Assembly: GCF_002802985.1 (NCBI RefSeq) | Contig: NZ_NVPT01000022.1 | Span: 1 to 42,564, forward strand | DNA: 42,564 nt | From: Geodermatophilus chilensis | GTDB taxonomy: Bacteria; Actinomycetota; Actinomycetes; Mycobacteriales; Geodermatophilaceae | Reading direction: 5' to 3' | Shown: positions 15,785 through 22,758 of the stretch, piece by piece | Position numbering within the stretch: the stretch's first letter is position 1 | Layout of the letters: the number at the start of each line of letters is the position of its first letter | The notes under the pieces: generated by a model | Told to the model about the DNA's origin: nothing | Database searches by the model: none | The model's input: the letters and a program-made list of their open reading frames with translations, nothing else | Program-made: the position numbers and the translations under genes

Positions 15785-16825
15785 TCAGGCGACGCGGCCG
15801 AGGGGCAGGTCGCCCGGTCCGCGCAGGGAGCTCAGCCCCGCCGTCCAGGCGGAGAGCACGTGGTCGGCGAACAACCCCTCCATGGTCAGGGCCGTGGCGG
15901 CCCCGAGGAACAGGTCGCCGACGAGGCCCGGTTCGTCCTCGGCGAGCGCGCCGCACAGGTCGTGGGCCGCGATCTGCTCGTGCACCGCGTCGGCCTCGAC
16001 GTGTTCGTCGAAGAACCACGTCGCGTCACCGTCGAACCCCAGGCGGCGCAGCCCGTCGCCGATGCGCCGGTTGGGGACCGTCGAGGTCATCTCGAAGGCC
16101 CCCAGGTGACCGACGACCGCTCCGCGCAGCCGGCGGTGCAGTCCGAAGAGGGACATCACGTTGACCGAGGCCAGGGTCAGCGCGGGCACGCGATCGAGGT
16201 GGGCGCCAGGGGTGTCGTCGAGGTCCAGGGCCCGCATCGCGCGCGCGAACAGCTCCGAGTGCATCCGCTCCGGGCGGCCTCCCCCGTACTCGTCCGACTG
16301 CACCTCGGCGAGGGCGGCCTTGGCCCGCCCCGACAGCCTCGGGATGGCCCACGTGTGGGGGTCGGCCTCCTTGAGCTCGTACACCGACCGGTGGACGAGG
16401 AACTCACGGAACTGCTCGGGGGTGGCCTCGACCTCCAGGAACGCCGAGCAGGAGGGCGAGTCGTCGGAGGCGACGAGTGCACCGAGGGCCTCGGCGACGG
16501 CCGGTGCACAGGCCTCGGGGAGCGCCGGGACCGGCACGCGCGAACGGATGGTCTCCTCGAGGACCTCCTCGAGCACCGCCCGGGCCGCGAGCAGGTCGGG
16601 CGCCCACTCCCAGGCCGGGTCCACGCCGTCGAAGCCGCGGTAGTGCGACTCGTAGAGCACGTGCAGGCCCAGGTGCAGGTCGTCGTGCACCAGGACGTCG
16701 CGTCCCGTCGTGCCGGCGGCCAGCTCGCGGGCGCACTGCTCGATCCCGGGCAGCCGCTGGGGAGGACGACGCAGGACGGACACGAGCTGCTCGGTCAGCG
16801 GACCTCGGGGCAGGGGCAGGTGCAC
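15785..16825 (-). CDS. Heme-oxygenase-like iron-containing redox enzyme (HDO-type)
   Basis: 346 residues from GTG 16825, chosen because GGAGGAG lies 4-5 nt upstream; an ATG at 16924 extends the frame by 33 low-complexity residues without a ribosome site. The central region has the all-helical heme-oxygenase-like pattern with acidic/histidine helices: LHVLYESHYRGF, EATPEQFREFLVHRSVYEL, GGRPERMHSELFARAM, MTSTVPNRRIGDGLRRLG and WFFDEHVEADAVHEQIAAHDL. The closing E/H/D/H residues are the ligand pattern of the diiron HDO group (UndA, SznF, CADD relatives). These enzymes usually activate oxygen to oxidise a small molecule or fatty acid. The substrate is unknown. It is probably translationally coupled to the GT2. 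Confidence 0.8.
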   Translation of the reverse strand: MHLPLPRGPLTEQLVSVLRRPPQRLPGIEQCARELAAGTTGRDVLVHDDLHLGLHVLYESHYRGFDGVDPAWEWAPDLLAARAVLEEVLEETIRSRVPVPALPEACAPAVAEALGALVASDDSPSCSAFLEVEATPEQFREFLVHRSVYELKEADPHTWAIPRLSGRAKAALAEVQSDEYGGGRPERMHSELFARAMRALDLDDTPGAHLDRVPALTLASVNVMSLFGLHRRLRGAVVGHLGAFEMTSTVPNRRIGDGLRRLGFDGDATWFFDEHVEADAVHEQIAAHDLCGALAEDEPGLVGDLFLGAATALTMEGLFADHVLSAWTAGLSSLRGPGDLPLGRVA

Positions 16826-16969
16826 GTCGCTCCTCCACGGCTCGACGCAGGCCGCCCGTGGGGCCGCTGCTGACCCCGTCGTCGTCACCGGCTCCCGGCC
16901 GGTACTCGGACCCGGGCGGCGCATGCGGTACCGGTCGGGGCAGGTCGGCCCGTCAAGGAGTGTCTCCGG

Positions 16970-17707
16970 TCAGTGGTCCATGCGGTAGACGGCGACGTAT
17001 GCGGCGCTGTCATCGGTAAACGGCCTCCGCCGCCAGTCCTCCCACCGGGTCTCGAGGTGCATGCCGGCCAGCCGCGCCATGAGGTCGAGCTCCGCCGGCC
17101 AGACGTACCGGTGGTTCATCGGCAGCAGCTGCACCCCGTCCCGGGAGAAGGCCAGCCGCGTGGTGCTCATGCGCTGCTCGGCCGGGTGGAGTTCGGCGAC
17201 GTCGACGACGACCTGGCTCTCCCCCACCTCGTGCGCCGCTACCGAGCACCCGCGCCGGAAGGCGGCGAGGTCGGGCACCCAGTTCTCGACGACGAAGGCA
17301 CCGCCCGGCTCGAGGTGCGCTGCGGCGGTGCGGAAGGTCTCCACCTGCGCCTGCTGCGAGGGCAGGGCGTTGATCGTGTTGAAGGCCAGCACGACGAGGT
17401 CGTAACGCCGTCCCCATGGCCGTCGTGGCGAAGTCGCCCACCTCCACGCGCAGCCGTTCCCCGCCGGGTTTGCGGCGCAGCTGCGCCACCATGTCCGGGG
17501 ACCCGTCGATCCCCTCGCCAGCAGTCCCGTGGCGGCGAGCGGGAGGGCGATCCGTCCGGTACCGATCCCCAGCTCCAGGACGGCTCCACCGCCGGCGAGA
17601 TCTGCCAGGCACCGTACGGCGTCTTCCGGGGAGAGCTCCGCGTAGAGCTCGTCGTAGACGGAGGCGAAGTGCCCCCCGTACTCGGCGGGGTCGAAGTCGC
17701 GGGCCAT
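16970..17707 (-). CDS. Class I SAM-dependent methyltransferase with two compensating frameshifts
   Basis: 245 residues from ATG 17707 (GAGG upstream). Motif I is intact (AVLELGIGTGRIALPLA), and the C-terminal half is normal (RYDLVVLAFNTINALPSQQA, FVVENWVPDL, RYVWPAELDLMARLAGM, ending YVAVYRMDH). Between about 17412 and 17519 the open frame encodes ARGSTGPRTWWRSCAANPAG. The +1-shifted frame over the same bases encodes the expected EGIDGSPDMVAQLRRKPGG and RVEVGDFATTAMG. So one base is missing near 17515 and one extra G lies in the GGGG at 17412-17415 (minus strand). The scrambled 36 residues include the acidic SAM-ribose ligand, so the product as written should be inactive. Sequencing error in G runs is the alternative. 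Confidence 0.8.
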   Translation of the reverse strand: MARDFDPAEYGGHFASVYDELYAELSPEDAVRCLADLAGGGAVLELGIGTGRIALPLAATGLLARGSTGPRTWWRSCAANPAGNGCAWRWATSPRRPWGRRYDLVVLAFNTINALPSQQAQVETFRTAAAHLEPGGAFVVENWVPDLAAFRRGCSVAAHEVGESQVVVDVAELHPAEQRMSTTRLAFSRDGVQLLPMNHRYVWPAELDLMARLAGMHLETRWEDWRRRPFTDDSAAYVAVYRMDH

Positions 17708-17890
17708 ACCGGCCTCTACCCCGTGGACGGCCGACGTGATGCGCCCCGCGAGCCCGGCCCGTCGACCCACCGCGGAGCACACCACGCCGTACCGGCCCAG
17801 CCGTCGACCGGCGTCCCCGGAGTAGTGCCGTCCTCCGGTTCGTCGCCGGCACCGGGTCTCGCGACCCATCCGGGCGGGTATCCCGCTGGC

Positions 17891-18565
17891 GTGACCCGCT
17901 ACGTCGACGTCACCGTGCCCCTCGTCCCCGGCCTGGTGCCGCTGTACCCCGGGGACACCGACCTGGAGGTCCGGCGGCGGCAGCACCGGGCGCACGGCGA
18001 TCCCTCGAACGTCTCGTCCCTGACCTGCTCGCTGCACTGCGGGACCCACGTCGACGCGCCCGTGCACTTCTTCGACGGGCAGCCCGGCGTCGACACCGTC
18101 CCGATCGAGACGCTGATCGGACCGGTGTGGGTGGCCGACGCCACCGCGCTCGACGGCGACGTCGACCGCGCGGCGCTCGACCGCGTCGACATCCCGGAGG
18201 AGGCGACGCGGGTGCTGTTCAAGACGTCGAACTCGGCACTGTGGAACGCGCCGACGTTCGTCGAGGAGTTCGTCGCCGTCGCCCCGGACGCCGCAACCGA
18301 ACTGGCCCGGCGGGGCATCCGGCTCGTCGGCATCGACTACCTGTCCATCGCCACCTACCAGGACCCGGCCCCCACCCACGAGGCGCTCCTCTGCGCCGGG
18401 GTGACCATCGTCGAGACGCTCGACCTCCGGGCCGTCGACCCCGGCTGGTGGACCCTCACCTGCCTCCCGCTGCGCATCCCCGGCGCCGACGGGGCCCCGG
18501 CGCGGGCCGTCCTGAGCCGGCCCCCATCGCCCGGTCACGACGGTGGCGGTGGCCTCGCCGGGTAG
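17891..18565 (+). CDS. Cyclase family protein (kynurenine formamidase-like)
   Basis: 224 residues from GTG 17891. The metal-binding signature of the family is seen as LHCGTHVDAPVHFFDG near residue 50, preceded by PLYPGDTDLEV and followed by GIRLVGIDYLSIATYQDP and HEALLCAGVTIVETLDL, the standard blocks of the cyclase/formamidase family (PF04199). It likely hydrolyses a formamide, lactam or similar bond using a metal ion. There is no obvious Shine-Dalgarno, but GGGTAT lies 9 nt before the start. It diverges from the methyltransferase (183 nt between). No kynurenine pathway genes are visible, so the substrate is open. Confidence 0.88.
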   Translation: MTRYVDVTVPLVPGLVPLYPGDTDLEVRRRQHRAHGDPSNVSSLTCSLHCGTHVDAPVHFFDGQPGVDTVPIETLIGPVWVADATALDGDVDRAALDRVDIPEEATRVLFKTSNSALWNAPTFVEEFVAVAPDAATELARRGIRLVGIDYLSIATYQDPAPTHEALLCAGVTIVETLDLRAVDPGWWTLTCLPLRIPGADGAPARAVLSRPPSPGHDGGGGLAG

Positions 18566-18653
18566 TGCGGTCGTCCCCGTCAGGGCACGGGTCAGGCCCA
18601 CCGCTGCCGGCCGCCGGCCCACCATCGACGAGCCGGCCCGGCCGTGCTCACGG

Positions 18654-19187
18654 TCAGGGCAGGCCGGGCAGCAGCTTGTCGAGGGTGACCGGCAGGTGCC
18701 GCACCCGGACGCCGGTGGCCCGGTGGACGGCATTGATGACGGCCGCGGCGGTGCCGACGATGCCGATCTCCCCGATGCCCTTGGTGCCCATCGCGTTGAC
18801 GTACGGGTCGTGCTCGTCGATCCAGTGCGCCTGCACGTCGCCGACGTCGGCGTTGACGGTGACATGGGACTCGGCGAGGTCGTGGTTGGCGACCTGGCCG
18901 ACGCTCGGGGGGCAGACGCTGTTCTCGTGCAGGGCCATCGACAGGCCCATGGTCATCCCGCCGATGAACTGCGACCGGGCCGTGCGGGGGTTGATGACCC
19001 GGCCGGCGGCGAAGACGCCGTACAGCCGCGGCACGCGCAGCTCGCCGGTGTCGGCGTGCACCCGGACCTCGACGAACTGCGCGCCGAAGGCGTACGGCGA
19101 GTGGTCCTCGTACTGCGCGGCCCGGTCGACGCCGTTCTCCGCCTCGTCGCCGTCCCCGGGGTCGCGGCCGAACTTCTCCCGGAAGGG
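18654..19187 (-). pseudogene. 3' remnant of a xanthine-dehydrogenase-type molybdopterin-binding subunit
   Basis: About 177 residues in one frame, ending at the TGA at 18654: PFREKFGRDPGDGD, YAFGAQFVEVRVHADTGELR, VFAAGRVINPRTARSQFIGG, MTMGLSMALHENS, AHWIDEHDPYVNAMGTKGIG, EIGIVGTAAAVINAVHRATG and LPVTLDKLLPGLP. This is the C-terminal part of the large MoCo subunit of aldehyde oxidase/xanthine dehydrogenases (YagR/PaoC-like), including the GIGEIG glutamate. More than 500 N-terminal residues and the FAD and 2Fe-2S partners are absent. The 5' edge is sharp, at about 19185-19187, where a plus-strand NuoN fragment begins. Confidence 0.85.
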
Positions 19188-19765
19188 GCAACCTCGCCGC
19201 CTTCGGCCAGACCGACGTGCGCCGCCTGCTGGGCTGGTCGACGGTCCGCCAGGTCGGCTACCTGCTCATGCCGGTCGCGGTCGCCGACCGCAGCGGGGAG
19301 GCGCTGTTCGCGCTGCTGGTCTATCTCGGCGGCTACGCCGTCACCAACCTCGCCGCCTTCGCCGTCGTGGGCGCCGTGCCGGACCGGCGTTCGGTGGACG
19401 ACTACGAGGGGCTGGCCGCCCGGTCGCCCTGGCTGGGCGCGGCCCTCGTGGTCAGCCTGCTCAGCCTCGTCGGCACCCCACCGACCGCGGTCTTCCTCGG
19501 CAAGCTGAGCGTCTTCACCGCCGCCTAGGACGGCGGCCTGGCCTGGCTGGTCGTCGTGGCCCCGGTGAACACCGTCGCCAGCCTCTTCTACTACCTGCGC
19601 TGGATCGCCCCGGCCTTCCGGCGGCCGGCGGACGACAAGCCAAAGCCGGGGCGACCGCGCCCGTTCGCCGCCGCGGCCGCCGTCCTGGCGGCCGGCTGCG
19701 TGCTCGCGCTCGGGGTGGGCCTCGGCGCGGTGGCGCCCCTGGTCGAGGGGACGCTCGCCCGTTGA
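19187..19765 (+). pseudogene. nuoN: 3' remnant of nuoN with an internal stop
   Basis: The plus frame starts abruptly with NLAAFGQTDVRRLLGWST and continues VRQVGYLLMPVAVADRSGEA, VTNLAAFAVVGAVPDRRS, VSLLSLVGTPPTAVFLGKLS and FTAA. It meets a TAG at 19526-19528 and resumes DGGLAWLVVVAPVNTVASLF, YYLRWIAPAFRRP to a TGA at 19765. This matches the C-terminal half of NADH-quinone oxidoreductase subunit N (MrpD/antiporter-like helices). The internal stop falls where family members commonly have tryptophan (TGG to TAG). With the N-terminal half gone and a nonsense codon, the gene is dead. No other nuo genes are in the window. Confidence 0.85.
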
Positions 19766-19817
19766 CCTCCCGCCGGGGGGGACCGGCACCTCGGACCGGG
19801 CCCGGAGGATCGGGGGA

Positions 19818-20333
19818 TCAGCCCTCCGCCTCCCGGACCCCTTCGAGCGCCGAGCGGTCCCCGGCCTTCTCCGCCGGGACGACGCTGAGCGACCCGTCGG
19901 TCTCCAGCACCACCGCGGCGACCGCCGACAGGTCGCCGGAACCAGTGGCGCGCACGGCCTGCCGGACCTCGTCGATCGTCACCCGCTGCTCGCGGAGGGC
20001 CGCCGGGAGTGCTGCGCCGTCCCGGAACAGCAGGGTCGGTCGCGCCGTGGTCACGGTCCGCAGGGTCGGTCTGCGGACGGTGACCCAGGCGACGACGAAC
20101 TGCAGCAGGGCCAGCAGCGCCAGGGCGAGCGCGCCCTCGCTCCAGGACACGTCGCTGCTCAGCAGGATCGTCGCCAGGGTCGAGCCGAAGGCCACCGTGA
20201 CCACGAGGTCGAACGCGTTGAGCTTGGCCAGCGTGCGCTTCCCGGAGGAGCGCAGCACGAGGACCAGCGTCAGGTAGGCGCTCGCCCCCACCGCGAGGAT
20301 GCGGCCGAGGTCGGCCCACGAGTCGAACCACAT
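19818..20333 (-). CDS. DUF421 (YetF/YcaP-like) membrane protein
   Basis: 171 residues from ATG 20333, 9 nt after the stop of the antiporter gene. Three N-terminal transmembrane helices (ILAVGASAYLTLVLVLRSSG, FDLVVTVAFGSTLATILLSS, GALALALLALLQFVVAWVTV) carry the DUF421 signature SGKRTLAKLNAFDLVVTVA. The soluble C-terminal domain has RPTLLFRDGAALPAALREQR and VVLETDGSLSVVP, as usual in the family. Function is unknown; YetF-type proteins are linked to spore or envelope stress in Bacillus. It is the last gene of the five-gene operon that begins with the molybdoenzyme. Confidence 0.9.
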   Translation of the reverse strand: MWFDSWADLGRILAVGASAYLTLVLVLRSSGKRTLAKLNAFDLVVTVAFGSTLATILLSSDVSWSEGALALALLALLQFVVAWVTVRRPTLRTVTTARPTLLFRDGAALPAALREQRVTIDEVRQAVRATGSGDLSAVAAVVLETDGSLSVVPAEKAGDRSALEGVREAEG

Positions 20334-20342
20334 GCCGTGCCC

Positions 20343-21548
20343 CTACCCCCGCGCAGCCCTGCGGTACAGCACCCGGCCTGGGGAGCCGCTGACGCCGTGC
20401 ACCACGGTGCTGGCGGCCACCACGAGGCTGCCAGCGGCGAGGACCACCGGGTCGACGTGCATCCGCTCGTGCTCCAGCGTGAGGTAGAACAGCGCCGACA
20501 CCCCGATCGGCCCGAACCAGCCCAGGAAGGCCGCGTCGGGCCGGCCCAGCCGCAGCGGGCGGCGCAGCAGCCACACCACCGGGAGCCGGCGGAGCAGCAG
20601 CACGGCCACCACCAGCAGCCCGCCCGCCCAGCCGAGTCCGGCCCACGCCGACCACGGCAGCACGACCCCCAGCGCCAGGAACAGCGGCAGGACCGCGAAC
20701 CGGTTGACCGCCTCGTCGATCGGGGCGTCGTCGGTGCGATCCGCGCCCGTGCTCACCCGGCTGAAGACCAGGCCGCAGACGAAGACCGCGAGGATGCCGT
20801 CGACGTGCAGCAGGCCGCCGACACCCAGCACCGTCAGGGCGAGCACTGCGGTGAACAGCAGTCGCGGCGCGGGATCGGTCGACCCGTGGGCCTCCCCTGC
20901 CCGCAGCGCGCGGGCCCCGAGCCAGCCGGTGAGGACACCCACCAGCACGGCCCCGGCGACCTGCCAGAGCGACTCGAGCAGCGCACCGGCGAGCGGCCGC
21001 GCGCCGGCGACCGCCAGGGCGACGAGCACCAGCGGCAGGGCCAGCCCGTCGTTGGCGCCGGACTCCAGGGACAGCACTTGCCGGTCGCGCTCGGGCAGGT
21101 CCTCCTCCGCCGGGTCCCCGGTCACCACGCTGGAGGCGAGCACCGGGTCCGTCGGGCACAGCGCCGCACCGATGAGCGCGGCCGTGCCGAGCCCCACCCC
21201 GAGGACGGCCGCGGCCAGCCCCGCGGTGACCAGGGCCATGACCGGCATGACGACCGCCAGCAGGAGCAGGACCGGACGCAGCCGCGCCCGCGCGTCCCCG
21301 AACGGGTAGCGCAGGGCGACGGCCATGACCGAGATGGCCAGCAGGACCCGCGTGGCCGTGTGCAGCCAGGCGCTCTCCTCGGTCAGCGGCGGCAGGGTGA
21401 GGACGCCGAGCAGCTCCGGGCCGAGCAGGATCCCCAGCCCGAGGGCGAGCACCGGCTCGGACACCGGCAGCCGACGCAGCCGGCCGGACAGCGCCGCCAC
21501 GACGAGGGCGAGGACGCCGGCCCCGAGCAGGAGCACGTCGATCAGCAC
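20343..21548 (-). CDS. Cation:proton antiporter (CPA1-type)
   Basis: 401 residues from ATG 21548. About 11-12 hydrophobic segments are visible. The transport-domain motif ALIGAALCPTDPVLASSVVT contains the Asp of the TDP/ND-type ion site, and SLESGANDGLALPLVL supplies the second conserved Asn-Asp motif of Na+/H+ antiporters. GGLLHVDGILAVFVCGLVFS and FFGPIG-like GWFGPIGVSALFYLTLEHER are further family blocks. It exchanges Na+ or K+ for H+ across the membrane. It lies 36 nt after the GPR1-like gene, within the molybdoenzyme operon, which suggests a link to pH homeostasis. Confidence 0.9.
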   Translation of the reverse strand: MLIDVLLLGAGVLALVVAALSGRLRRLPVSEPVLALGLGILLGPELLGVLTLPPLTEESAWLHTATRVLLAISVMAVALRYPFGDARARLRPVLLLLAVVMPVMALVTAGLAAAVLGVGLGTAALIGAALCPTDPVLASSVVTGDPAEEDLPERDRQVLSLESGANDGLALPLVLVALAVAGARPLAGALLESLWQVAGAVLVGVLTGWLGARALRAGEAHGSTDPAPRLLFTAVLALTVLGVGGLLHVDGILAVFVCGLVFSRVSTGADRTDDAPIDEAVNRFAVLPLFLALGVVLPWSAWAGLGWAGGLLVVAVLLLRRLPVVWLLRRPLRLGRPDAAFLGWFGPIGVSALFYLTLEHERMHVDPVVLAAGSLVVAASTVVHGVSGSPGRVLYRRAARG

Positions 21549-21584
21549 CAGCGGCCTCCTCTCGAGCGCCGTCCTACGGAGACA

Positions 21585-22265
21585 TCAGAGCTGCGGTCGG
21601 ACGCCCGCCTCCTCGATCAGGCCGTGGGGGTCCAGCGGTCCCTCCCCGGACATCGCCGCCCGGCCGGCACCCCGGCGACCGACCGGGAGGACGGTGCGCT
21701 CGTTGGTCCCCTCGAGCTCCAGGGCCAGGGCGGCGTACAGCGCCAGGAGGGCCAGCGCGATGCCGACCCAGCCGGCCGCCGTCTTCCAGGCCGCCGAGCC
21801 GGTCAGCTCGTGAGCCCCCGTGACGGCGAATCGTGTCGCCGCCGTGGCCATGACCGCAGCGGGCACCACCTTGCTCGGGAGCGCCGCAGCCGCGGGGACG
21901 AGCATGGCGACCCCGCCCACGAGCAACAGCACACCGAGTCCCGCGCTGACCGCCCCGGGCCGAGAGGTCAGGGTCGTCAGGCCGGCCACGCCCCAGGTCC
22001 CTGCGAGCACCCCCATCCCGGTGGCCGCGACCGGGTCGCGGCACAGGAACCCGAAGACGGAGGCGAGCAGCTGCAGTGGCACCGTCGCGGCCAGCGCGGT
22101 CAGGCCGGCGATGCGCCCCTGGTCGGCCGGGATCCACCCGAGTTGGACAGCGCTGAACACCGTGGTCGCCAGCGCGAGGGCGAGGAAGCCCAGCGGCAGC
22201 GGAGCGGCCAGCGGCCGCAGGACCACCCGGGTGGCAGGCGGCCCCGCGGGGGCGGCGTCGCTCAT
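21585..22265 (-). CDS. Six-helix membrane protein, GPR1/FUN34/YaaH (SatP)-like
   Basis: 226 residues from ATG 22265, 10 nt after the stop of the helical protein gene. An N-terminal AAPLPLGFLALALATTVFSA resembles the NPxPLGL start of the acetate/succinate carrier family. About six hydrophobic helices follow (ASVFGFLCRDPVAATGMGVL, LGVLLLVGGVAMLVPAAAAL and others). The last 35 residues are soluble. Assignment to the SatP family rests on the first helix and overall layout and is moderate. If right, it would move acetate, formate-like or other small carboxylates. Confidence 0.6.
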   Translation of the reverse strand: MSDAAPAGPPATRVVLRPLAAPLPLGFLALALATTVFSAVQLGWIPADQGRIAGLTALAATVPLQLLASVFGFLCRDPVAATGMGVLAGTWGVAGLTTLTSRPGAVSAGLGVLLLVGGVAMLVPAAAALPSKVVPAAVMATAATRFAVTGAHELTGSAAWKTAAGWVGIALALLALYAALALELEGTNERTVLPVGRRGAGRAAMSGEGPLDPHGLIEEAGVRPQL

Positions 22266-22275
22266 CGGTCGCGCA

Positions 22276-22758
22276 TCAGCTGGCGACCACCTGCGGTGCG
22301 GCGACCTTGAGGTGCGCGTTGGCCCACCGGGCCTGGCGCAGCGACTCCGGGTGGCACCGCCGGGCCAGCTCCAGCAGCTCGGCCTCCTTGGCGCCCTGCG
22401 CGGACTGGGCCAGGATCTCCCAGTCCAGGGACGTGCCCGCGGTCTCGCGGTACAGGTGGCGCAGGTCGGCGAGCAGCAGCAGGCCCGGCGTGGACCGTCG
22501 TCCCATCAGCTCGGAGGCCCGCTGCCGCACGCTGGCCAGCAGGCCGGGGTCCTCCGACGCCTCCGGGTCGAGGTCGAGCCCGAAGTCCCGCCCGATCCGC
22601 GCCAGCTCGACCACGTGCTCGCGGGACCACTTCGCCATGTCCCGCGTGACGTAGAAGACCTCGTGGTCGGCCTTGTGCCGGTCCGACATCGACATCAGCA
22701 CGGTGACCAGGTGGTTCTCCGAGCGGTGCAGCTCCTCGATCGCCAGGTCCAGCTTCAC
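22276..22758 (-). CDS. Helical protein coupled to the molybdoenzyme, unknown function
   Basis: 160 residues from GTG 22758, whose GTGA overlaps the molybdoenzyme stop by 4 nt. It looks like an all-alpha bundle: LDLAIEELHRSENHLVTVLM, DRHKADHEVFYVTRDMAKWS, REHVVELARIGRDFGLDL, LLASVRQRASELMG, LLLLADLRHLYRETAG and QGAKEAELLELARRCHPESL. Several helices carry E, H and D residues spaced as in ferritin-like bundles, so metal binding is possible. No cysteine motif is present apart from one CHPES. The tight coupling suggests it serves the oxidoreductase, as chaperone or electron/substrate partner. No family was recognised. Confidence 0.7.
   Translation of the reverse strand: MKLDLAIEELHRSENHLVTVLMSMSDRHKADHEVFYVTRDMAKWSREHVVELARIGRDFGLDLDPEASEDPGLLASVRQRASELMGRRSTPGLLLLADLRHLYRETAGTSLDWEILAQSAQGAKEAELLELARRCHPESLRQARWANAHLKVAAPQVVAS

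Noticed and set aside
16826-16924. The upstream ATG start (16924) for the heme-oxygenase-like enzyme
   Set aside because: No ribosome site is near it and the extra 33 residues are low complexity; GTG 16825 has GGAGGAG at the right distance.
17876-17881. GGGTAT as a stress-sigma -10 for the cyclase gene
   Set aside because: It is 9 nt before the GTG, but no GNTT-like -35 lies 14-16 nt upstream.
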